Source of the DNA: Prochlorococcus marinus str. MIT 9211 | GTDB lineage: Bacteria; Cyanobacteriota; Cyanobacteriia; PCC-6307; Cyanobiaceae | Direction of reading: 5' to 3' | Length of the DNA: 64,000 bases | Assembly (NCBI RefSeq): GCF_000018585.1 | Contig: NC_009976.1 | Coordinates: 1,357,941-1,421,940, forward strand | Part shown: piece by piece, positions 16,314 to 23,356 of the stretch | Layout of the letters: every line of letters starts with the position of its first letter | Numbering within the stretch: position 1 is the first letter of the stretch | The notes under the pieces: generated by a model | Databases searched by the model: none | Seen by the model: only the letters and a program-made list of their open reading frames with translations | Told to the model about the DNA's origin: nothing | Program-made: the position numbers and the translations under genes

Positions 16314-17858
16314 ATGAAAGATACAAGGGATCTTCTAGTTAATTATGTCCAAAACAAATTCAAAAGTGACCGAGAAATCGTTCTTGCTGCTTTGAACTTA
16401 AGAAATGACATGCTAATGCGTGTCGATGAGAAGTTCAGAAGTGATCGGGAAATAGTTCTAGCTGCTGTTAAGTCATTTGGTTTAGCTCTCAAATTTGCTG
16501 ATGAAAGCCTTAAGGCTAATCGAGAAATTGTTCTTGCTGCTGTTAAGTCAGATGGGAAAGCGCTTATGTATGCAGCTGAAGAATTAAAAGCTGATAGAGG
16601 AATCGTCCTTGCTGCTGTGAAATCAGATGGTTATGCACTTGCGCTTAAGACTAATCAAGAAACATTTCAAAGTGACCGAGAAATCGTTCTTGCTGCTGTT
16701 AGCTCAAAAAATTGCTATTGCAATGACAATAGTCTAGGAACAGCACTTGGCTTTGCCGATAGAAAATTTAACTGCGACCGTGAAATAGTTCTTGCTGCTG
16801 TTAATCAAAGTGGTTATGCGCTTAAGAATTGGGCTGATGAAAAGTTTCAAACCGACACCGAAATTGTAGTTGCAGCTATTAAATACATTTCTCTTGATTC
16901 TATTTATGGTGGGCATGACGAAGTAGATAAGAAGTATTGGAGCAATCGTGAAATAGTCTTAGAGGCTGTCAAATCAGTCGAAGGTGTCCTTTTATATGCC
17001 GAAAAATTTCAAAGCGATCGAGAAATCGTAATGGCAGCAGTTAAGCATGATTGGTTTGCCTTAAGTTATGCCAATAAGAAATTTCAAGCCGACCGTGAAA
17101 TAGTTCTTGCTGCTGTGAAATCAGATGGTAATGCGCTTGAGTTTGCCGATGAAAAGTTTTTTAGCGACCGTGAAATCGCCCTTACAGCTGTTAGTTCCGG
17201 AGATGGGGCTTTTGATTATATCGACGAAAAATTCAAAAGTGACCGAGAAATCATTCTTGCTGCTGTTAAACAAACTGATTATGCACTCCGAGATGCCTCT
17301 GACGAATTAAAAGCTGATCGGGAAGTCGTTCTTGCTGCTGTTAAGTCTTTTGGTTGTGCACTCGACTATGCATCTGACGAATTAAAAGCTGATCGGGAAA
17401 TAGTTCTTGCTGCTGTTAAGTCATTTGGTTGGGCACTCGGCTATGCCTCTGACGAATTAAAAGCTGATCGGGAAATAGTTCTTGCTGCTGTTAAGCAAAG
17501 TGGTTATGCGCTTGAATATGCCTCAGATGAATTAAAAGCTGATCGGGAAATAGTTCTCAGAGCTGTTAAAGAAAATGGTGAGGCATTTAGATTCGCCTCG
17601 AGAGAGTTAAAAGCTGATCGGGAAGTTGTTCTTGCTACTGTGACTTCCGGAGTTGAGGAGACTTTGGATTCTGTTATCGGCGAATATTTAAAAAATGAAC
17701 GAGAAATTGTTCTTGCTGCTACGAAATCAGATTGCAGAGCATTTCGTTATGCCTCTGAACAATTAAAGAGTGATCGTGAAATACTCCTTGCAGCCTTAAA
17801 GTCGTTTACTCCTTTTAAAGAAAGCTCAATTTTTTCAAACGAGGTTTATTCTGATTAG
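16314..17858 (+). CDS. DUF4116 repeat protein (about 19 repeats)
   Basis: 514 residues with about 19 DUF4116-type units (SDREIVLAAVKSxG...). The units are more divergent than in the 13685 gene and some carry insertions (for example a Cys-rich loop SSKNCYCNDNS). The first ~27 residues after KFKSDREIVLA (LNLRNDMLMRVDEKF...) are shared with the N-terminus of the 13685 gene, including about 60 bp of identical DNA (13727-13790 versus 16391-16449), so the two paralogues exchange sequence. The last ~5 repeats are closest to those of the 13685 gene. No secretion signal. Function unknown; a repeat scaffold is inferred. Confidence 0.85.
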   Translation: MKDTRDLLVNYVQNKFKSDREIVLAALNLRNDMLMRVDEKFRSDREIVLAAVKSFGLALKFADESLKANREIVLAAVKSDGKALMYAAEELKADRGIVLAAVKSDGYALALKTNQETFQSDREIVLAAVSSKNCYCNDNSLGTALGFADRKFNCDREIVLAAVNQSGYALKNWADEKFQTDTEIVVAAIKYISLDSIYGGHDEVDKKYWSNREIVLEAVKSVEGVLLYAEKFQSDREIVMAAVKHDWFALSYANKKFQADREIVLAAVKSDGNALEFADEKFFSDREIALTAVSSGDGAFDYIDEKFKSDREIILAAVKQTDYALRDASDELKADREVVLAAVKSFGCALDYASDELKADREIVLAAVKSFGWALGYASDELKADREIVLAAVKQSGYALEYASDELKADREIVLRAVKENGEAFRFASRELKADREVVLATVTSGVEETLDSVIGEYLKNEREIVLAATKSDCRAFRYASEQLKSDREILLAALKSFTPFKESSIFSNEVYSD

Positions 17859-17861
17859 TAA

Positions 17862-18137
17862 TCAAAACTAGATTTAAAACTTTCGCCAAAAGAAGTAGTT
17901 AGCCAAAAGTTACTTTCAGTACAACCTAAATACACTGTGCTTGAAAAAAATGGCAACTGGTCAGAGGATAATGCCAATATCTCTGGGCGTCTAAAGAGTC
18001 TTGGTCACCAAGTTAAATACAGTTCTTTTAGTAGTGGATTAGCTTTAATCCAATGGCATAAGGGAAATTGGCATGGTGCGGCTGACCCAAGAAGAGAAGG
18101 GACAGCAGTCAGCTTGCAGGCAGAGGAAAATCCTTAA
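17862..18137 (+). pseudogene. Gamma-glutamyltransferase C-terminal remnant
   Basis: A 91-codon frame open from the stop at 17859 to TAA 18137, with no ATG; the first GTG is at 17937. Its end, GNWHGAADPRREGTA, is the characteristic C-terminus of gamma-glutamyltranspeptidase small subunits, and the middle (GRLKSLGHQVKY) also fits. The rest of the ~550-residue enzyme is absent and a DUF4116 gene abuts it, so this is a fragment left by recombination. Confidence 0.65.
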
Positions 18138-18181
18138 GAAGCTAAAAAGGTAAAGATGAATCCAACTTCTAATTCCTATTA

Positions 18182-18224
18182 CCTTCAAATTCTAATTAGA
18201 TAGAGTAAAGAAAAGAGATGGAAG
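18182..18224 (+). repeat. Partial copy of the EVE upstream region
   Basis: 43 bp ending in GAAAAGAGATGGAAG match 22771-22813 (the promoter side of the EVE gene) almost exactly, then diverge before the motif pair and start codon. A remnant of another module. Confidence 0.7.
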
Positions 18225-18357
18225 CAAAGAACTTTCTTTTCATTAAATATCAATTAATAAATTGGTTTGCGAACGTTAAATTCCAAGATGCTTCTAAATA
18301 CTAGCAAGCAGTTAACTCAAAAGTTCAATTAAATCAACACCCCATATTCTTAAATAA

Positions 18358-19008
18358 CTATCTATTCGTAAAAGGAGGCATTTTACTTATATAGGCAGCA
18401 AAGAGAACAACAAGTATAAAAGGCCATGTAAAAAAAAGAGTAGAGACAATGATTGCCGCAAATGGGATAGCTAAGATGGCTAAGATAAATAAGAGAAGTA
18501 TTTTTTCAGGCAACCCCATTGGCTTATTCATTCTTTCATTAAGTTCTTCAAGCCTACGTTGATGTTCTATTTTCTTCTGTCTTTCTTTCTCAGTTTTTTT
18601 ATGTTCATATTTTTTGAAAAATTCCAGCATTTCTGGATCATCCTGAGCAGCCATCTCTAAATCAATCATTTTCTTCTCTCTACTTTTGAATACCTGTTTA
18701 TATGATTTAGATGAGTTACCTATTAATACTTTAACTTCCTGAACTTGTTCTTCTGATAAGATAAACCATTCAGATTGGGGCAATCTATATGAGTCATATT
18801 TTCTATGCAAGATCTTCTCTAATCTCCCAGGATCCTTAACAATTTTTTGACTAATTAATCTTGTTTTAGTTCCAATCTCGAGTTGCCTTGAACGGCGATC
18901 CCAATTTAAAGTTATTCCAATTTTATAAGACCTTCCTTTTAGATCACTTATTAGATATATTGTTCCATACTTTGCATTCTCAGGTCGTGAGGGCTTTGAA
19001 TTATTCAT
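18358..19008 (-). CDS. GIY-YIG/Mug113-type domain protein with C-terminal membrane helices
   Basis: 216 residues. Residues ~12-100 fit the T5orf172/Mug113 branch of the GIY-YIG superfamily: GTIYLISDLKGRSYKIGIT, RSRQLEIGT, LEKILHRKYDSYR and EWFILSEEQV. A Lys/Glu-rich coiled coil follows (~105-160), then two hydrophobic helices (~165-210). Membrane attachment of such a domain is unusual. Possible roles are DNA nicking, DNA sensing or anti-phage activity, but no partner gene points to one. It lies in an AT-rich part of the island just left of repeat copy E. Confidence 0.7.
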   Translation of the reverse strand: MNNSKPSRPENAKYGTIYLISDLKGRSYKIGITLNWDRRSRQLEIGTKTRLISQKIVKDPGRLEKILHRKYDSYRLPQSEWFILSEEQVQEVKVLIGNSSKSYKQVFKSREKKMIDLEMAAQDDPEMLEFFKKYEHKKTEKERQKKIEHQRRLEELNERMNKPMGLPEKILLLFILAILAIPFAAIIVSTLFFTWPFILVVLFAAYISKMPPFTNR

Positions 19009-19095
19009 TTATAAAAGCTCATCTAATAAGTATTTTATTAGTAATAGAAACCTGATTGAAATAGAATAAAGAAATGAGGGTGAGAATGTTAAACC

Positions 19096-19184
19096 ATCCA
19101 CACACCATCCACACATCACTATATCGCTGAGATCCCATGGCATCACAGGAACCTAACTACTGGCTAATGAAGTGCGAACCTTGA
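19096..19184 (+). repeat. EVE-start repeat module, copy E
   Basis: Motif pair ATCCACAC at 19096-19103 and 19107-19114; ATG 19137 at +41 opens a 15-codon frame (MASQEPNYWLMKCEP) ending at 19184. Very similar to copy A in both leader and codons. Upstream (about 19041-19075) is a diverged promoter-side segment like that of copy B. No clear second pair follows. Confidence 0.85.
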
Positions 19185-19237
19185 ATGGTTAAAAAGGATT
19201 GCATGTATACAAAATTGAATCAGCAGAATTGAAAAAA

Positions 19238-20158
19238 CTAATTGCAATTAATCCGTGATTTTTTCTTGCCACTTGGAATATCACCAACTTTCAATCTTCT
19301 GATTTTTCCATCGTCCCAAATCCAAAAAACAGGGTCGGCTGCTTTTGCTTTCTGCAAGTCAGTTCTATCTCTCAAGCTAACAGGCTTAAATTCCTTAGTT
19401 GGATCGAAATCGCTATCTCTAACTGCCTGATTCAATACAATACTGCCTTCCGGCCCTGAAACAGATCTGTGATAAGTACCAATAGGTATCTGGAGAGCAC
19501 CCATTTTTTGATTGAGGTAAATTACATGATGAGGCTCTTCCCATTCGGGGTTAAGCAAGGTAAAGGTACGCTTCCCCGCTAAGACCAAATTGTGGTCAAC
19601 CTGGTGATGATGCACATAATACTGCTCAATTTCATCCTCATTTGGAGGGGAAATTGCACACCCATGATGAATGACTACATCAGATCCATTAGAGCCCTTG
19701 ACTCCTGCATCAAAGAAAGTGACTTGAGGTGTTTCCCTAAACACATTCATTGGAACAAAGTTTAGAGAAATCTCTTTTTTACTTTTCGATTGATTCCACT
19801 GAACGTTAATTCGTATTGAGTCATCTAGACTTCTCAAAACAGGACAGTCCTTCGTGGCATTTTTGAGAACCTTTAATTGATCAGGCTCTAAATCACTTGG
19901 CATCTCAATTTGTAGTAATAAAGATTCAATCTTGCGTGGACCATTAGTTGTCATCTTCTTTTTAATTTCAACTGTTATCTCACCTAATTCCCAACCTTTT
20001 TCTTTTGCTTTAATTCCCATCACTGTAAGGAAACAAGTCCCTACTGCTGTCGCCAATAAATCAGTAGGAGCAAAGTTTTCTCCTTTTCCTGCATGATCAA
20101 CAGGTGCATCAGTTCTAAGTGTTTGCCCAGAATGAACATGCTGAGCTTCTGTATGCAA
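19238..20158 (-). CDS. OsmC-like peroxidase domain fused to a cupin domain
   Basis: 306 residues from TTG 20158. Residues 1-~135 match OsmC-family peroxiredoxins, with both reactive Cys (DLLATAVGTCFLTVMG and DCPVLRSL); these reduce organic hydroperoxides. Residues ~140-306 form a cupin-like barrel (YYVHHHQVDHNLVLAGKRTF, MGALQIPIGTYHRSV) with candidate metal His. The normal OsmC start (YLGxLxTEA) is present upstream in frame (RYLGNLHTEA) but has no ATG, GTG or TTG before a stop, so the N-terminus is either rebuilt at TTG 20158 or damaged. The fusion suggests detoxification linked to sugar or metabolite binding; that is inference. Confidence 0.75.
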   Translation of the reverse strand: MHTEAQHVHSGQTLRTDAPVDHAGKGENFAPTDLLATAVGTCFLTVMGIKAKEKGWELGEITVEIKKKMTTNGPRKIESLLLQIEMPSDLEPDQLKVLKNATKDCPVLRSLDDSIRINVQWNQSKSKKEISLNFVPMNVFRETPQVTFFDAGVKGSNGSDVVIHHGCAISPPNEDEIEQYYVHHHQVDHNLVLAGKRTFTLLNPEWEEPHHVIYLNQKMGALQIPIGTYHRSVSGPEGSIVLNQAVRDSDFDPTKEFKPVSLRDRTDLQKAKAADPVFWIWDDGKIRRLKVGDIPSGKKKSRINCN

Positions 20159-20187
20159 ATTCCCTAAATAACGACAAAGAATTCTGT

Positions 20188-20352
20188 CTACACTTCGTAG
20201 AGCTTACAAGTAGATTTAGCAGGATGAAGTTTACATTCCTCTTCCCAAAATAAATCTTGCTTTTGTTGTGGTAATTCATAAGAGAAATCATGAATATAAT
20301 CAAGATCTCTCAGTGGATTTGTAAAGACTGTAAAAGGAGTTCTAAGTTTCAT
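20188..20352 (-). CDS. Small Cys-containing hypothetical protein (54 aa)
   Basis: ATG 20352 is preceded by a strong ribosome-binding site (GGAGGATTATG), rare in this genome. The product, MKLRTPFTVFTNPLRDLDY... ending KSTCKLYEV, has two Cys 12 residues apart and an acidic centre. It ends 29 bp before the OsmC-cupin start on the same strand and may be cotranscribed with it. Family not recognised. Confidence 0.5.
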   Translation of the reverse strand: MKLRTPFTVFTNPLRDLDYIHDFSYELPQQKQDLFWEEECKLHPAKSTCKLYEV

Positions 20353-20429
20353 AATCCTCCTATTCGGTTAATTCATTTCTAACACATTCTTGTAAATTAC
20401 ATATAGGGCTTTCACGAAAGTATTTAGAC

Positions 20430-20487
20430 TGTACGGTCCTTACTAATCAAAGTGTTATTAACCGTCTTAAGTGATATTTACCGTACA
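20430..20487. promoter_or_regulatory. Inverted repeat upstream of the 97-residue gene
   Basis: TGTACGGT at 20430-20437 pairs with ACCGTACA at 20480-20487; between them is a third ACCGT at about 20461. It lies 74 bp before ATG 20561 and ~80 bp from the divergent 54-residue gene. It could be a binding site for a dimeric regulator shared by both. Weak evidence. Confidence 0.3.
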
Positions 20488-20560
20488 TATTTCTTCGGTT
20501 TATATCATTAGTGATTTCTAAAATTAGAGACAAAATAATACTATTCCCGCACGGAACATC

Positions 20561-20854
20561 ATGTACACATCCTTATTTGACACAGTTCTCTTCGACTCAT
20601 TCTTTTCTCCTATGAGGACTGTTTATGTTGTCTCTGATAGTCAACTAGAGGAGATAAAGCGTAAACAACGACAAGAGGAGCTCGACAATCTTGAAGCTTC
20701 CCGCAAAAGACTAGAGGAAAGTTATCAGTCACGTATCAAAATCATTGATGAACGTGAGCATGAACTTCAAGAAGAACTCAAAGCGCTAGCACCAGGAGAA
20801 AAAAAAACTAAGCTTGCTGCTGAGAAAACTGAAAAGTGCGCTGTTAAGGCTTAA
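20561..20854 (+). CDS. Small coiled-coil hypothetical protein
   Basis: 97 residues. The first 25 (MYTSLFDTVLFDSFFSPMRT) are hydrophobic and aromatic; from ~28 to 80 there is a continuous Glu/Lys/Arg-rich coiled coil (QLEEIKRKQRQEELDNLEAS...), then a Lys-rich Ala tail. The start resembles the N-termini of small heat-shock proteins in feel but no alpha-crystallin domain follows. A strong terminator lies 45 bp downstream and an inverted repeat upstream, so it is an independent, probably regulated unit. Confidence 0.6.
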   Translation: MYTSLFDTVLFDSFFSPMRTVYVVSDSQLEEIKRKQRQEELDNLEASRKRLEESYQSRIKIIDEREHELQEELKALAPGEKKTKLAAEKTEKCAVKA

Positions 20855-20898
20855 GTCTTTTAATTAGCCACGAGTGATGGGGATCACTAAATAGGTAT

Positions 20899-20922
20899 AA
20901 AGGGGCCTTGTCGGGCCCCTTT
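20899..20922. terminator. Strong hairpin terminator
   Basis: AAAGGGGCC 20899-20907 pairs perfectly with GGCCCCTTT 20914-20922 around a 6-base loop, flanked by AT-rich DNA. It would end the 97-residue gene transcript. Confidence 0.75.
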
Positions 20923-20998
20923 ATATGTTCAATTTCGAATGAATAGCCTTTGAGAAAAACAAAAAGCGAACTACGTAAAGATATTTTTAGACATGAAG

Positions 20999-21026
20999 AA
21001 GGGGGACGTATTTCGATGTCCCCCTT
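20999..21026. terminator. Second GC-rich hairpin
   Basis: AAGGGGGAC 20999-21007 pairs perfectly with GTCCCCCTT 21018-21026 around a 10-base loop. No gene lies between it and the previous hairpin, so it is either a terminator left by a lost gene or a terminator for the opposite strand. The rest of 20855-21178 is empty apart from a possible decayed EVE-start core near 21132 (GCTAATGAAAAATGAG). Confidence 0.5.
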
Positions 21027-21178
21027 TGAGTCCAGCTCTTATTTTAATACCAACGAGCTCGGACTCCTATTTCATTTCTAGCCAACTAAGAACAAAACCC
21101 AAAGAGTATAAACACCTTCTTTTGATCTTTGCTAGCTAATGAAAAATGAGCTTAAAGCTATGACAAGAAAATGAATTA

Positions 21179-21478
21179 TTATTTTTTATTCTGCACTAAC
21201 CAATAAACAAAGAGAAATGAACCCCAAATTGGTAACAAATAAAGTGCTGTAAAAAAACCCATGAAAATAACTGAAAGGGCAACAATAATCAGACTAAAAA
21301 TCCCAGCTCTGGTTAGCCAATTTCTTATTCGATCAGGCCAGCTTGGCCAACTTTCCTGACTTGGAAAACATATTTTATTTGAAAAATGGTTTGTTCTTTC
21401 TAAACGAAAATCCTCAAAATAAGCATAATTGCTATTTAACTCAGGGTTAATTCCTCTTTTGAAGATCCAGACTCTCAT
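21179..21478 (-). CDS. Small membrane protein, hypothetical
   Basis: About 99 residues from ATG 21478 (MRVWIFKRGINPELNSNYAY...). The N-terminal half is soluble with aromatic and charged residues; the C-terminal ~45 residues hold two membrane helices (FSLIIVALSVIFMGFFTALY and IWGSFLFVYWLV). No family recognised. Transcribed against both neighbours. Confidence 0.5.
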   Translation of the reverse strand: MRVWIFKRGINPELNSNYAYFEDFRLERTNHFSNKICFPSQESWPSWPDRIRNWLTRAGIFSLIIVALSVIFMGFFTALYLLPIWGSFLFVYWLVQNKK

Positions 21479-21620
21479 ATTAAGAATTCCCAAACTACAT
21501 GTGTAAAACTACTATCAATACTCCAACAGAAGATGGCTCTGATATGGACGGATCTCCGACTAAAAAGAACTTCTGTGCTAAAAAAATAAGCTAAGAGCAC
21601 TCAAATTCCAAGTTGATCAA

Positions 21621-22211
21621 ATGAAAAAGATTAGGGCTATAGCTATAGCTTTCGGTTTTGGGCTGGGTTTCCCTACAACATCATTAGCTGAAGTGCCACA
21701 AAGAATTCATCAACGCTGCCTTGAGGCAAGGGATTATCTTGGTTGTGTCAAAGCCATGCGAATAAATCCAGAGCTGAAGAAAAAAGAATTTGTTGGAATT
21801 GGTATACGAATCTTTTTAGACCAAGAGACTGCAAACCTAACTGTTCATTCTTCTATAAAAGGATCACCCGCAGACAAATCTGGCATCAAACCAGGTGATG
21901 TGATTCTCTCTATCGATGGCAGGCCAACAAAAGGGATGGGTCTCAAGGAAGCCATCGAATTAATAAAGGGAAAAGAAGGGAGCAATATCAGAATCGTCTT
22001 TCAAAGAATAAATGACTCAGGCAAAAGAAATCAGATCAAACTGCGTCTTGAAAGAGAAAAGATCTTGATTCCTAATCAACCAGTCTCGTCACAACCAGAA
22101 TTTAGACAATGGATATATAAAGGATTTCCAGATGATCTCTCACCATTTTTTCCTCAGATAGAATGCAACCCAACAGAAAAAAATGAAAATAGCCTTGGTT
22201 TACAAACCTAA
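21621..22211 (+). CDS. Secreted PDZ-domain protein
   Basis: 196 residues. A signal peptide (KKIRAIAIAFGFGLGFPTTSLAEV, cleavage near AEV) precedes a short linker with two Cys (RCLEARDYLGCVKAM) and one PDZ domain at ~52-140 (GSPADKSGIKPGDVILSIDG, GMGLKEAIELIKGKEG). The PDZ layout resembles carboxyl-terminal processing proteases such as CtpA, but the protease domain is missing; the C-terminus is only a Pro/Asn-rich tail. It may be a substrate-binding partner in the periplasm or a remnant of a Ctp protease. Confidence 0.8.
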   Translation: MKKIRAIAIAFGFGLGFPTTSLAEVPQRIHQRCLEARDYLGCVKAMRINPELKKKEFVGIGIRIFLDQETANLTVHSSIKGSPADKSGIKPGDVILSIDGRPTKGMGLKEAIELIKGKEGSNIRIVFQRINDSGKRNQIKLRLEREKILIPNQPVSSQPEFRQWIYKGFPDDLSPFFPQIECNPTEKNENSLGLQT

Positions 22212-22435
22212 TTGGAAGGAATCCGCCTGAATAGCAACCTTGTTTCGCTAAAAAGGATTTCGCACAAGAGAAGAACCACCTGTATCTTTTGATTTCTTTG
22301 AGCAAAAGCCCATGGCAAACGTCCTGATTTGATTAAATTACAAACCTCGTTATCTAATCATTATCTAAGCCTTGGAATAAATGGGATGTTTCTTACAGAA
22401 AAAATTACAAAAATGTCTGAACTGATTTAACGATA

Positions 22436-22644
22436 AATACAGGACGCATACATCCCCCATATTCCCCTCTAGAAAGTAGACATCGAGGTTAATGATTAAT
22501 TTGCAAGACTTCTTTTCAGCAAGCTTTCAATCAAGTCTTCAGGTGCAGGGAAAAGCATTGAATACTCGTGTAAGAAAAGCGAACCACCTTTCTATGACTA
22601 GATAGTTATTCAAAGTTGGAATCGATTCACAAAAAAGTTGGAAT
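22436..22644. repeat. Second repeat family (R2) with inverted motifs, copy 2
   Basis: Counterpart of 15940-16139 (shared CATCCCCCATATTCCCCTCT-like block and TTGAATACTC, then CCACCTTTCTATGACTAG). Ends with minus-strand GTTGGAAT at 22615-22622 and 22637-22644, again exactly 22 bp apart; a 7-of-8 plus-strand match ATTCACAA lies at 22625-22632. It occupies part of the 655-bp gene-free gap before the EVE gene; the rest of that gap has only the copy F leader. Confidence 0.6.
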
Positions 22645-22784
22645 GAGTTGCAGCCTCAATTCTTTAAATCGACTGGTAATACTGGCTTTCTTATTTAGCA
22701 CTACTCAATTGAGAATGGTTGATTTTTTATTTTGATGTGATCTGTAGCTTCCAGTAATTCTTATTCCTTTCAAATCCTAATTAG

Positions 22785-22896
22785 ATAGAGTAAAGAAAAG
22801 AGATGGAAGAATGAGGTTTCATTCCAACTCCATTCCAACCATCGAGTATCGCTAAGATTACAGACTATGACTGAACCAAACTACTGGATCATGAAA
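22785..22896 (+). repeat. EVE-start repeat module, copy F (intact gene)
   Basis: The functional version of the module: leader 22785-22866, motif pair ATTCCAAC at 22821-22828 and 22832-22839, ATG 22867 at +46, then the core CTACTGGATCATGAA leading into the full EVE gene. The first 94 bp equal copy B except for one base. Confidence 0.9.
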
Positions 22897-23337
22897 AGTG
22901 AACCAGACGCCTATAGCATTGATGACCTGAAAGAGGAAAAAGAAACACTTTGGGATGGAATTAGAAACTATCAAGCAAGGAACTTCATGAGATCAATGAA
23001 TGTAGGAGATATTGCCTTCTTTTATCACTCAAATTGCAAACCCCCTGGGATAGTTGGACTCATGCAAGTAATAGAAACCAAATTAACTGACCCCACACAA
23101 TTTGATAATCAATCAAAATACTTTGATCAAAAGTCATCATTAGAAAATCCAAGATGGGACTGTGCAAAACTAAAGTATCTAGGTGAGTTTGGTGAAAAGT
23201 TAAGCTTAAAAGAAATGTCAGATAATTTTACAGCTGAAGAATTACTTCTTCTTAGAAAAGGAAATAGACTTTCTATAATTCCGGTAAAGGAAAATATCGC
23301 TAAAAGACTTTATAATCTACTCGGTTCTGTTAAGTAA
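22867..23337 (+). CDS. EVE-domain protein (target gene of the repeat family)
   Basis: 156 residues, one complete EVE (PUA-like) domain: MTEPNYWIMKSEPDAYSIDDL, TLWDGIRNYQARNFMRSMNVGD, FYHSN, GIVGL, PRWDCAKLKYL and ALL-type C-terminal strands. EVE proteins are thought to bind modified bases in DNA or RNA and are often linked to restriction or RNA modification; the precise ligand here is unknown. Length is standard. The gene is the rightmost piece of the island; DUF2811, DUF1818 and rpoZ follow as the core flank. Its first ~10 codons and promoter are those copied through the island. Confidence 0.88.
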   Translation: MTEPNYWIMKSEPDAYSIDDLKEEKETLWDGIRNYQARNFMRSMNVGDIAFFYHSNCKPPGIVGLMQVIETKLTDPTQFDNQSKYFDQKSSLENPRWDCAKLKYLGEFGEKLSLKEMSDNFTAEELLLLRKGNRLSIIPVKENIAKRLYNLLGSVK

Positions 23338-23356
23338 CTCAGCCTGTTATTTGGAA

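Noticed and set aside
4265-22867. Island integrated at a tRNA gene
   Set aside because: No tRNA-like sequence is seen at either edge; the repeated sequence is the start of the EVE gene.
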